Shown one piece after another: positions 6,426 to 12,609 of a stretch of 13,963 nt of DNA; within the stretch, counting starts at the first letter, position 1, and each line of letters starts with the position of its first letter. The position numbers and the translations under genes are program-made. Under the pieces are notes generated by a model. That model was not told the DNA's origin. It saw only the letters and a program-made list of their open reading frames with translations, and did no database searches. Source of the DNA: CAXSDR01 sp964236445 (GTDB lineage: Bacteria; Actinomycetota; Actinomycetes; Motilibacterales; Motilibacteraceae); NCBI GenBank assembly GCA_964236445.1, contig CAXSDR010000099.1, positions 1 through 13,963 on the forward strand. The letters are read 5' to 3'.

Positions 6426-7178
6426 GTGCCGCGACGCACACCGTCGTCGACTGCTGGCCTCCGGGCGCTCCGAGCGCTCGTCGCGGCGCAGCGTGCCCAC
6501 GCTTCCGGGCGCGCTGGTGGATGGGCGCTGTCGGCCGCCACCGAGACCGGGCCCCCAGCCGCCGGGGTGCCGGGCGACAGCGGCTCGGGCAGCGGCTCGG
6601 GCGGGCATCCGCTCAGCACAGCCGAGCACGCCCAGCGCACCCGCATGCAGGCGCTGGTCACGCTCGCCCAGCGCGGCGACGGCGAGGCGTTCGCCGAGAT
6701 CTACGACCACTACGTCGACGGCGTCTACCGCTACGTCTTCTATCGGATGGGCTCGCACGCCGTCGCGGAGGACCTCACCTCCGAGACGTTCCTGCGTGCG
6801 CTGCGCTCGCTCGACTCCTTCAGCTGGCAGGGCCGCGACATCGGGGCATGGTTCACCACCATCGCCCGCAACCTGATCGCCGACCACACCAAGTCGAGCC
6901 GGTTCCGCCTCGAGGTCCCGACGGCGGACATGCGCGACGCCGACCGCGCCGACGGAGACGTCGAGGGGGAGGCGCTGCGCTCCCTGCAGAATTCCGAGCT
7001 CCTCGTCGCGATGAAGCAGCTCAAGACCGAGCAGCAGGAGTGTCTGGTGCTGCGGTTCCTGCAGGACCTGTCCGTCGCCGAGACCGCCGAGGTCATGCGT
7101 CGCAGCGAGGGTGCCATCAAGCAGCTGCAGCTGCGGGCCGTACGCGCACTGGCCAAGATCCTCGAGGGGGCGGCATGA
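6426..7178 (+). CDS. bldN: ECF RNA polymerase sigma factor BldN
   Basis: A 250-residue extracytoplasmic-function sigma factor closely resembling Streptomyces BldN, which drives aerial-development genes (bldM, chaplins, rodlins in Streptomyces). Region sigma-2 is about 76-148, with EDLTSETFLRALRS at 115-128, then WQGRDIGAWFTTIARNL at 134-150, leading to ADHTKSSRFRLEV. Sigma-4 is about 186-246 (QQECLVLRFLQDLSVAETAE). Residues 1-73 form an N-terminal extension with a Gly-Ser linker (about 51-60). Streptomyces BldN has a pro-sequence of similar size that is removed by proteolysis, so this one may also be made as a pro-protein. I chose GTG 6426 because GGAGG (6416-6420) lies five bases upstream; in-frame GTG 6339 and ATG 6348 lack such a site. 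The gene is followed by the anti-sigma gene rsbN. Confidence 0.93.
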   Translation: MPRRTPSSTAGLRALRALVAAQRAHASGRAGGWALSAATETGPPAAGVPGDSGSGSGSGGHPLSTAEHAQRTRMQALVTLAQRGDGEAFAEIYDHYVDGVYRYVFYRMGSHAVAEDLTSETFLRALRSLDSFSWQGRDIGAWFTTIARNLIADHTKSSRFRLEVPTADMRDADRADGDVEGEALRSLQNSELLVAMKQLKTEQQECLVLRFLQDLSVAETAEVMRRSEGAIKQLQLRAVRALAKILEGAA

Positions 7179-7200
7179 CATCCCGGTCCAGGGGACCCTC

Positions 7201-7210
7201 ATGACGTCAT
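7201..7210. promoter_or_regulatory. 10-bp palindrome upstream of the rsbN promoter
   Basis: ATGACGTCAT is a perfect palindrome 13 bp upstream of the CGTAAC box, about 50 bases before the predicted start of transcription. The position suits an activator or repressor site. I do not recognise the factor. Confidence 0.3.
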
Positions 7211-7223
7211 ACCGTGCACCCGC

Positions 7224-7251
7224 CGTAACCAAGCGCAGGCTGACTCGTTGT
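7224..7251 (+). promoter_or_regulatory. BldN-type promoter of rsbN
   Basis: CGTAAC (7224-7229), 16 bases, CGTTGT (7246-7251). As I recall, the Streptomyces sigma-BldN consensus is CGTAAC-N16-CGTTGA, and rsbN there is a direct BldN target. Eleven of twelve hexamer bases match with exact spacing, in the 144-bp gap between the sigma gene and its anti-sigma gene. A second exact CGTTGA occurs at 7257-7262, but its spacing to CGTAAC is wrong. Predicted transcription start is near 7258, giving a leader of roughly 65 bases. Confidence 0.75.
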
Positions 7252-7322
7252 TCTTCCGTTGAGCCATACGACAACCGTCCCGCCGTCACCGCCACGGGAC
7301 ATGCACGGCAGGGGGGCGAGCG

Positions 7323-8897
7323 ATGATGCGCTACGTCGTGCTGTCGACCCTGGACAACCGTCGTCGCGCCGACGAACTCGCAGCTCTGCTGGAGGGCGGC
7401 TCGGCCTCGGGCAGTGACCCGGCGGTGGTGGCCCTTGCCGACCTGACCAGGGCGTTCTCCAGAATCGCGGCACCCGAGCCGGACGCGGCGTTCCGATCGG
7501 GCCTGCGAGCCCGGCTCGTCGACGAAGCTGCCACCCGGATCCCGACGTCCGGTCCTGCCATATCGGCCTCGCGTGCTGCCCCCGTACGCCTGCGCGTGCA
7601 CCCTCACAGCTCGACGGTCCGACGCCAGCTCGCGGCGAGCGGTGTGGCGCTGACGCTCGTGGTGGGCACCGGTGTGCTCGTGAGCAACACCGCCCTCCCG
7701 GGTGACGACCTCTATCCGATCAAGCGTTCCGTCGAGAACGTGCAGCTGTCGATCGCGCGCAGTGACCACGACCGTGGTGTCCACCTGCTCGATCAGGCCG
7801 ACACCCGCACCCGTGAAGTGCAGCAGCTGCTCACCAGCGACGCTGCGCAGGATCCGGGGTCGGTCAAGCGCACGAGCCGGGCCATGACCGAAGCCCTGCA
7901 CAACCTGCGGGAGGGACGGGCGCTGCTGCTGAAGGCCTATGCCGGCGGCGATGTGAGCGCCATCCGCACCCTCGACACCTTCCTGGCCACGCAACGCGCG
8001 TTGCTCGACAGCCTCGTCTCCGTCGTGCCGGCGTCCCTGCGTCCCCAGCTCGAGCAGTTGCGTCAGGAGGTCGACACCGCCGTCCAAGCGGCGCGCGACG
8101 CTCGCGATCAGTGCACCGAGCCCTGCCGGCCCGACACGGCGTCGCGCCCAGCTGCGAAGGACCTGGAACCGGTGCCCGGCCCTGCCGACGACGTGGCTCC
8201 GGTTGCCTCGGTCGTGTCGAGCGACAACGACTCGCTCAAGGCGGAGCGCGACCTCCCTCCGGTGGCCTCCGGCGCGGTGAGCGGCCCTGTCACCAGCATC
8301 CCGTCGAGCGCCACGGCAAGCGACGCGGGACGTCCCAACTTCATGGCCCCGCAGCCCCCGAGCTCGGGATCAGGTTCCGTGCCTTCAGCGAGCGGCACCG
8401 TGCCGGCTGCGCCGGTCGTCCCCTCCGCCTCGACAACGGTTGCGCCCGCAGGTGGCCTGCTGACCGACGGACTGCCTGGCGCCGACGGAGACTCGGACAG
8501 CCCCACCGCAAGCTCGGACGTCTCGCCCTCGCCGTCGCCTGCCCCTGTGACCGAGACCCCCGTCGTCACGGCACCGAGCACGTCGCCGGCCGACGCCACG
8601 TCGCCGGAGGCCCCGGCCCCGAGCGCGACCGCGACCGACGCCGGCTCCCCCGCAGTCGCGCCTGCGCCGGTCACGACGACCACCCCGGCGCCGGTCGTCG
8701 TGACCGTGCCGCCGCTCGTGACCGGCCCGTCGGACCTGATCGACCCACCCGGGCGTCCCGACCCGCTGCCCAGCAGCGACATCACCTCCAACGTGCCGTA
8801 CGTGCCCGCGGGAGCCGCGCACGGCGTCGAGACCTCAGCGGTCGCTCACGCGGCTCACGGTCCAGGGGCTGACACCGGCACATCCGACAGCTCCTAG
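7323..8897 (+). CDS. rsbN: RsbN-like membrane anti-sigma factor (DUF5667)
   Basis: A 524-residue single-pass membrane protein matching the Streptomyces RsbN layout. Residues 1-95 are the cytoplasmic sigma-binding part (DNRRRADELAALLEGG at 11-26; a second helix near 55-70). A transmembrane segment lies at about 103-123. DUF5667 follows at about 124-262, opening with the diagnostic ALPGDDLYPIKRSVENVQLS, then DRGVHLLDQADTRTREV. Residues 266-524 are a long extracytoplasmic tail rich in Pro, Ala, Ser and Thr with no visible fold. RsbN holds BldN inactive at the membrane; here it is transcribed from its own BldN-type promoter, making a negative feedback loop. The start is ATG 7323 behind a G-rich ribosome binding site; ATG 7326 is equally possible. 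The stop shares the bases CTAG with the stop of the convergent DUF6625 gene. Confidence 0.9.
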   Translation: MMRYVVLSTLDNRRRADELAALLEGGSASGSDPAVVALADLTRAFSRIAAPEPDAAFRSGLRARLVDEAATRIPTSGPAISASRAAPVRLRVHPHSSTVRRQLAASGVALTLVVGTGVLVSNTALPGDDLYPIKRSVENVQLSIARSDHDRGVHLLDQADTRTREVQQLLTSDAAQDPGSVKRTSRAMTEALHNLREGRALLLKAYAGGDVSAIRTLDTFLATQRALLDSLVSVVPASLRPQLEQLRQEVDTAVQAARDARDQCTEPCRPDTASRPAAKDLEPVPGPADDVAPVASVVSSDNDSLKAERDLPPVASGAVSGPVTSIPSSATASDAGRPNFMAPQPPSSGSGSVPSASGTVPAAPVVPSASTTVAPAGGLLTDGLPGADGDSDSPTASSDVSPSPSPAPVTETPVVTAPSTSPADATSPEAPAPSATATDAGSPAVAPAPVTTTTPAPVVVTVPPLVTGPSDLIDPPGRPDPLPSSDITSNVPYVPAGAAHGVETSAVAHAAHGPGADTGTSDSS

Positions 8898-8934
8898 CCT
8901 CGCGTCGCTGCTGCGGCGTCGGACGAAGCTGTCG
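8885..8934. terminator. candidate hairpin spanning the convergent rsbN/DUF6625 stops
   Basis: Perfect 8-bp arms CGACAGCT (8885-8892) and AGCTGTCG (8927-8934) flank 34 bases containing both stop codons. A competing pairing TCCGAC/GTCGGA (8883-8888/8918-8923) also exists. The long loop and lack of a T-tract make this a weak terminator call. Confidence 0.3.
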
Positions 8935-9853
8935 CCTTCCTCGCCGCCCGCCGCCGTCGGCTCCGCTGCATCCTGCGCCAATAGTGCGGCGCGAGCTCGC
9001 GACCGAGGGGCACCCTGGCCCTGCGTACGCTCCACGGCGACACGCGCTCCTGCACGGTGAAGCCGTTCGCGTCGACCCAGAACCGGTCGGCCGCCAGGAC
9101 GTCACGACCCGGCGCTCGCATCGTGCGCTTCTGCAGATGGAGGAGCAGGGCGGTGCGGCGTAGGACCTCGCCGCGCTGCGTGCGGTATTCGCAGACCTCC
9201 CCGTGCTCCCACGCATAGCGGCGCGGGTCACGCCCCGGGGGATGCTCGGCGCGTGTGCGATATCTCGCGAAGGACAGGTCGAAGATCGTCTGCTCCTGCC
9301 AGTAGGGCACACCGAGGTCCTCGACGACGTAGAAGATCCCGGCCCACTCGTCGAAATGCGCCGCCTGGGGGGTCGTCATCGCCGAGCGATAGCTGACGCG
9401 ACCGACCTCGTGGCGATACCACCGCGCTGCCGCTGGCGTGTTTCGGTAGAGCGCGAAGTTGCCCTGGAAAAGTATCTTGTCGGCGTCGTACGCCTCGGGC
9501 GGCAAGTGCGCGCGGATCTGGCCGAACAGCACATCGAGATCGGTGTGCCCCCAGAAGTCGTAGCCGACGAGCTCGTCGCGGAAGATCTCGCCGAACGCCG
9601 GCCGGTAGTCGCACAGCTTGTAGGGACGGTCGAGGGAGATCGTGAACTCGAAGTTGGCGCGGATGCGGGTCGCGAGCTCGGCGAAGGCGCAGACCCGCAC
9701 CTCGACGTTGGGCGGCGCGTCGACCACGGGTGCCTCGGTGAAGAGCAGCCAGTGGACGTCGGGGTTGTGCGCCATGCTGCGCACGACCAGGGCGAAGTAG
9801 GAGGGTCGGTCTCCGAAGTGCGCCACGATCAGCCGCAGGGACGGCACGCTCAT
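8894..9853 (-). CDS. DUF6625-family, glycosyltransferase-like protein
   Basis: A 319-residue cytosolic protein resembling the DUF6625 family, which looks like GT-A glycosyltransferases. The N-terminus LRLIVAHFGDRPSYFALVV (6-24) and HWLLFTEAP (34-42) form the first nucleotide-binding-like strands. KLCDYRPAFGEIF (79-91) and the HTDLDVLFG block (103-111) supply an acidic DLD motif at 105-107 that could bind metal and a nucleotide sugar. QGNFALYRNTP (130-140) and FDEWAGIFYVVEDLG (167-181) are other conserved-looking blocks. The C-terminus is very basic (RRMQRSRRRRAARK). Its ATG overlaps the stop of the acyltransferase by four bases (ATGA), so the pair is probably made together and may act on one envelope lipid or glycan. 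Donor and acceptor are unknown. Confidence 0.8.
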   Translation of the reverse strand: MSVPSLRLIVAHFGDRPSYFALVVRSMAHNPDVHWLLFTEAPVVDAPPNVEVRVCAFAELATRIRANFEFTISLDRPYKLCDYRPAFGEIFRDELVGYDFWGHTDLDVLFGQIRAHLPPEAYDADKILFQGNFALYRNTPAAARWYRHEVGRVSYRSAMTTPQAAHFDEWAGIFYVVEDLGVPYWQEQTIFDLSFARYRTRAEHPPGRDPRRYAWEHGEVCEYRTQRGEVLRRTALLLHLQKRTMRAPGRDVLAADRFWVDANGFTVQERVSPWSVRRARVPLGRELAPHYWRRMQRSRRRRAARKATASSDAAAATRG

Positions 9854-10722
9854 GTCGGCGCGCAGCCGAATGCTGCCCCGCGCTCGGCGACCAGTCTCGT
9901 GACGGCCGACTGGATGCTCGCCCGCACGGCCTCGCTCGTGTCGTGCACAGCGCCGGCCACCACCGGAGGCAGGAACTCGATGATCCAGCGCGAGGGCAGC
10001 GGCACGAGCCCCAGCGGGCCGAGCCAGGGGAACGTCGGGGTGAGCGGGAAGTAGGGCAGGCCCAGCGCCTGCGCGACCTGGGGGACGTCCGCCAGCATCG
10101 GATAGGCCTCCTCCGCCCCCACCACTGCGCACGGCACGATCGGCGCCGCGGCACGCGCGGCGGCAGTGACGAATCCGCCGTGGCCGAACTCCTGCAGCAC
10201 ATAGCGCTTCCCGAAGGGCTTGCCCGTGCCTGCGTAGCCCTCCGGGAAGACCCCCACGAGCTCACCGGCGAGCAGCAGGGCGGCAGCGTGGGCCGGCGTG
10301 GCGCGGGTGGCTCCGCTGCGCCGCGCCAGCGCTCCGACCAGCGGCATGACGAAGACGACATCGCCGGCCAGCAGCCGCAGGGACCGGTGGGCAGGATGCT
10401 CGTCGAGCAGCGCGAGCTGCAGCATGACCGCATCGATCGCCACGGTGCCGGAATGGTTGGCCACGACGACAGCGGCACCTTCGTCGGGCACATGCTCGAG
10501 ACCACGGACCTCGATGCGGAACCAACGCCGGAACACAGGCCGCAGCGGGGCGGCGAGCACCGTGCGCGTGAGCTCAGGATCGAATCCGTCAGCTTCGATG
10601 TCGACCTCGCCCGCAACCCTGCGCCGCGCGAACGCGAAGGCGTGAGCCAGGGATCGGTCGAACCCACCAGGTGGGGGCTGCCGAGGGCGAGGCGGCGGAG
10701 CCCCGGGCTGAACCCGGGGCAC
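9850..10722 (-). CDS. Lysophospholipid acyltransferase family protein (LPLAT)
   Basis: A 290-residue acyltransferase of the PlsC/LPLAT superfamily; such enzymes move an acyl chain to a lysophospholipid or similar alcohol at the membrane. Key features: VVVANHSGTVAID (85-97), where H90 and D97 are separated by six residues instead of the four of classic PlsC; RRSGATRAT (134-142); the acceptor motif VFPEG at 158-162; and VPCAVVGAEEAYP (196-208). This arrangement fits the MGAT-like LPLAT branch seen in actinobacteria, such as M. tuberculosis Rv0502. GTG 10722 is the only plausible standard start, because no ATG, GTG or TTG lies between it and the conserved RRWFRIEVRG region. It is four bases past the bS22 stop and is partly buried in a strong hairpin. 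The Pro-rich first 20 residues may be non-essential. The gene is coupled downstream to the DUF6625 protein. Confidence 0.88.
   Translation of the reverse strand: MPRVQPGAPPPRPRQPPPGGFDRSLAHAFAFARRRVAGEVDIEADGFDPELTRTVLAAPLRPVFRRWFRIEVRGLEHVPDEGAAVVVANHSGTVAIDAVMLQLALLDEHPAHRSLRLLAGDVVFVMPLVGALARRSGATRATPAHAAALLLAGELVGVFPEGYAGTGKPFGKRYVLQEFGHGGFVTAAARAAAPIVPCAVVGAEEAYPMLADVPQVAQALGLPYFPLTPTFPWLGPLGLVPLPSRWIIEFLPPVVAGAVHDTSEAVRASIQSAVTRLVAERGAAFGCAPT
10700..10720 (-). terminator. strong GC hairpin at the bS22/acyltransferase junction
   Basis: GCCCCGGG (10700-10707), loop CTGAA, CCCGGGGC (10713-10720): a perfect 8-bp stem. On the minus strand it begins seven bases after the bS22 stop codon and includes the third base of the acyltransferase GTG start. 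It could attenuate transcription after the highly expressed ribosomal gene, or limit translation of the acyltransferase. No T-tract follows. Confidence 0.5.
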
Positions 10723-10726
10723 CCGA

Positions 10727-10828
10727 CTACTTCTTCTTGTTACGGCGCTGAACGCGCGTCTTGCGCAGAAGCTTCCGGTGCTTCTTCTTTGCCATCCGCT
10801 TGCGACGCTTCTTGATGACCGAACCCAC
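10727..10828 (-). CDS. Small ribosomal subunit protein bS22 (AURKAIP1/COX24 domain)
   Basis: A 33-residue, extremely basic protein, easily missed because of its size. It starts MGSVIKKRRKRMAKKKHRK and continues with an LLRKTRVQRR segment before a Lys-rich end, almost the same as mycobacterial bS22 (M. tuberculosis Rv0500B), a small-subunit protein found in actinobacterial ribosome structures. The domain is shared with mitochondrial mS38/AURKAIP1/COX24. The GTG start is supported by GGGAGC about seven bases upstream. It lies between the excisionase-type HTH gene and the acyltransferase, in the same order as Rv0500A-Rv0500B in mycobacteria. The adjacent hairpin at 10700-10720 may set its level relative to the downstream genes. 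Confidence 0.95.
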   Translation of the reverse strand: MGSVIKKRRKRMAKKKHRKLLRKTRVQRRNKKK

Positions 10829-10861
10829 GCGGTGCTCCCAGCTCAGGACTCCAGGCGTCAA

Positions 10862-10873
10862 TCGCGTACGCGA
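10862..10873. promoter_or_regulatory. 12-bp palindrome in the bS22 upstream region
   Basis: TCGCGTACGCGA is a perfect palindrome 34 bases upstream of the bS22 start. A TACGCT (minus strand, 10898-10893) inside CGGTTAGCGTACCG lies 20 bases further upstream and could be a -10 box, which would put the palindrome in the early transcript. Function unknown. Confidence 0.3.
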
Positions 10874-10908
10874 AAGACACAGACAAACGGTTAGCGTACC
10901 GCTGTCGT

Positions 10909-11139
10909 TCAGGCGGTCTCGACGTATGCGTCGCGGAGGTAGTCGTGGACCGCCTGCTCCGGCACGCGCACGCTGCGGCCGACCCTCACCGCGGGCAGCA
11001 CGCCGGTGTTCACCAGGCGGTAGACCGTCATCCGCGAGACGCGCATGATTTGCGCCACCTCGGCGACGGTGACGAAGCGGACCTCGCCCAGCGGACTAGG
11101 ACCCTCGGACCGCGGGCGCTTGCCCTGTGCCTTGACCAC
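10909..11139 (-). CDS. Helix-turn-helix DNA-binding protein, excisionase/MerR-like
   Basis: A 76-residue DNA-binding protein with a single MerR/excisionase-type winged HTH: FVTVAEVAQIMRVSRMTVYR (22-41), wing VLPAVRVGRSVRVP (47-60), and the final helix EQAVHDYLRD (61-70). The first 20 residues are basic and probably flexible. It is the counterpart of the small HTH gene beside bS22 in mycobacteria (Rv0500A), which argues for a conserved chromosomal regulator and not a phage excisionase; no integrase or att site is seen. It is related in fold to BldC but differs in sequence. GTG 11139 is fixed by GGGAG seven bases upstream. Target unknown. Confidence 0.92.
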   Translation of the reverse strand: MVKAQGKRPRSEGPSPLGEVRFVTVAEVAQIMRVSRMTVYRLVNTGVLPAVRVGRSVRVPEQAVHDYLRDAYVETA

Positions 11140-11167
11140 GTCACAACTCCCTGCACGCCACGAGGGA

Positions 11168-11189
11168 GGGCCGGCTTCCCCACCGGCCC
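11168..11189 (-). other. leader hairpin upstream of the HTH gene
   Basis: GGGCCGG (11168-11174) and CCGGCCC (11183-11189) form a perfect 7-bp stem with an 8-base loop, about 28 bases upstream of the HTH start. A TAACCT (minus strand, 11220-11215) is a possible -10 box, which would place the hairpin in a roughly 70-base 5' leader. Confidence 0.35.
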
Positions 11190-11246
11190 CACAGCCCCCG
11201 CATACGTGGGACCCAGGTTAGAGGCGCATGGGGCATGTGGGGAAGG

Positions 11247-11267
11247 GGAGGCCGAAGATGGGCCTCC
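11247..11267 (-). terminator. candidate terminator after acuC
   Basis: GGAGGCC (11247-11253), loop GAAGATG, GGCCTCC (11261-11267): a perfect 7-bp stem beginning 33 bases after the acuC stop on the minus strand. No T-tract, but placement fits the end of acuC before the HTH gene promoter. Confidence 0.5.
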
Positions 11268-11300
11268 GATGGCCGCAGCCGGTCACGACCGGGCCCTGGC

Positions 11301-12476
11301 TCAGCGGTCGATGTCGATGCCCAGCGTCGGGAAGACCGCCCGGCGGGTCGCCATGACAGCGCGGTCGACCGGGTCTGCGGGGTCATAACCCCCGCTCCAG
11401 TCGGTGTAGGCCGCGTCGCACCCGTCGGTCATGCGAGCGGGCGCGACCCGGCCCAGCGACGTACGCACGTAGTCCCGCCACCCGGCCGGCGTGGCCGAAG
11501 CCGGGTCGAGCGGTCGGCCGGCGGCGATCGCCAGCAGATGGGTCCAGGCGCGAGGCACGACGTCGACGACGTCGTAGCCGCCGCCGCCCGTGGCCACCCA
11601 GCGGCCGTCCGCGGCCGTCCGCGCGAGTGAGGCGATCTCGCCATAGAGGGCGCGCTGGGCATCGAGGCTCAGGGCCAGGTGCGCCAGCGGATCGGAGACG
11701 TGGCTGTCGCAACCGTGCTGGCTGACGAGGACCTGCGGCTTGAACACCTCGACCACGTGGGGCACCACTGCGGAGAATGCCCGGAGGTAGGCGGCGTCGG
11801 AGGTGCCGGCCGGGAGCGCCAGGTTGACGGAGTAGCCCTCCCCCGCACCGACCCCCACCTCATGAGGGAACCCGGTGCCCGGGAACAGCGACAGGCCGCT
11901 CTCGTGCACGCTGACCGTGAGAACGCGGGGATCGTCGTAGAAAGCCGCCTGCACACCGTCACCGTGGTGCGCATCCACATCGACATAGGCGACCCGCTCG
12001 GCACCCAGCTCGAGAAGTCGGGCGATGGCAGCGGAGAGGTCGTTGTAGATGCAGAACCCGGATGCACGATTTCGCATTCCATGATGCAGACCTCCGGTGA
12101 CGTTGACCGCCGTGTCGACCTCACCGCGCCACACCCGCTCAGCGCACTGCACCGTCGCACCGACCACCCGCGCCCCCGCCTCGTGCATCCCGGCAAACGC
12201 AGGGTTGTCGTCGCTGCCGAGGCCGTGTGACTCGTCGGCGCTGTCGGGTGCGGCTCCCGCGCGGCGCACGGCATCGATGTAGGCGAGGTCATGGGCGAGC
12301 AGGAGCGTCGCCTCGTCAGCCATCGGGGCGGTGACGACATCGAGCCGGTCGAGGACACCGAGCTCGCGCGCGAGGCGCATGGCAAGGTCGACGCGCACGG
12401 GGGCCATGGGGTGCGACGGCCCGAAGTTATAGCCGAGGAACGTCTCGTTCCAGACTGCCTCGACGCGGTGGGGCAC
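11301..12476 (-). CDS. acuC: AcuC-type histone deacetylase family protein
   Basis: A 391-residue zinc deacetylase of the class I HDAC fold. AcuC enzymes remove acetyl groups from lysines, classically to reactivate acetyl-CoA synthetase; the local substrate is inferred. The N-terminus GPSHPMAPVR (19-28) begins the fold. The catalytic His pair is H131-H132 in GGLHHGM; FCIYNDLSAA follows. The metal motif is DVDAHHGDG with ligands D168 and H170; the third ligand is D257 in QHGCDSH; the transition-state Tyr is Y301 in GGGGYD. The C-terminal region to 391 is normal for the family. I start at GTG 12476 because TACGGT lies six bases upstream in a leaderless layout; in-frame GTG 12482 adds two residues. 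It appears to be transcribed alone. Confidence 0.93.
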   Translation of the reverse strand: MPHRVEAVWNETFLGYNFGPSHPMAPVRVDLAMRLARELGVLDRLDVVTAPMADEATLLLAHDLAYIDAVRRAGAAPDSADESHGLGSDDNPAFAGMHEAGARVVGATVQCAERVWRGEVDTAVNVTGGLHHGMRNRASGFCIYNDLSAAIARLLELGAERVAYVDVDAHHGDGVQAAFYDDPRVLTVSVHESGLSLFPGTGFPHEVGVGAGEGYSVNLALPAGTSDAAYLRAFSAVVPHVVEVFKPQVLVSQHGCDSHVSDPLAHLALSLDAQRALYGEIASLARTAADGRWVATGGGGYDVVDVVPRAWTHLLAIAAGRPLDPASATPAGWRDYVRTSLGRVAPARMTDGCDAAYTDWSGGYDPADPVDRAVMATRRAVFPTLGIDIDR

Positions 12477-12482
12477 CGTCAC

Positions 12483-12488
12483 ACCGTA
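12483..12488 (-). promoter_or_regulatory. putative -10 element for leaderless acuC mRNA
   Basis: On the minus strand, TACGGT (12488-12483), then GTGACG, then GTG at 12476: the same TAnnnT-N6-start layout as at phr, the parA-like gene and the HAD gene. Two direct copies of CGTCGCGTC (12515-12523 and 12532-12540) lie farther upstream. Confidence 0.45.
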
Positions 12489-12609
12489 CGCCGGTGACCT
12501 ACCCCCGTCGGGAACGTCGCGTCGTCCGGCCCGTCGCGTCCGTTCTCAGGCAACCAGGTCGACTCTCGCCTCATGACCCGGCGATTCGCTGATCGTCCCT
12601 GCCTGGCAC

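Noticed and set aside
6354..8087. 577-codon minus-strand frame antisense to bldN and rsbN
   Set aside because: A product of high GC content. The plus strand has clear sigma factor and DUF5667 signatures and a matching promoter.
8111..8872. 253-codon plus-strand and 227-codon minus-strand frames in the rsbN tail
   Set aside because: Low-complexity coding sequence keeps the other frames open. Neither frame has recognisable motifs or a start signal.
10909..11139. Phage or plasmid excisionase
   Set aside because: The domain matches excisionase-type HTH proteins, but there is no integrase, att repeat or mobile context, and the gene sits in a conserved chromosomal position next to bS22.
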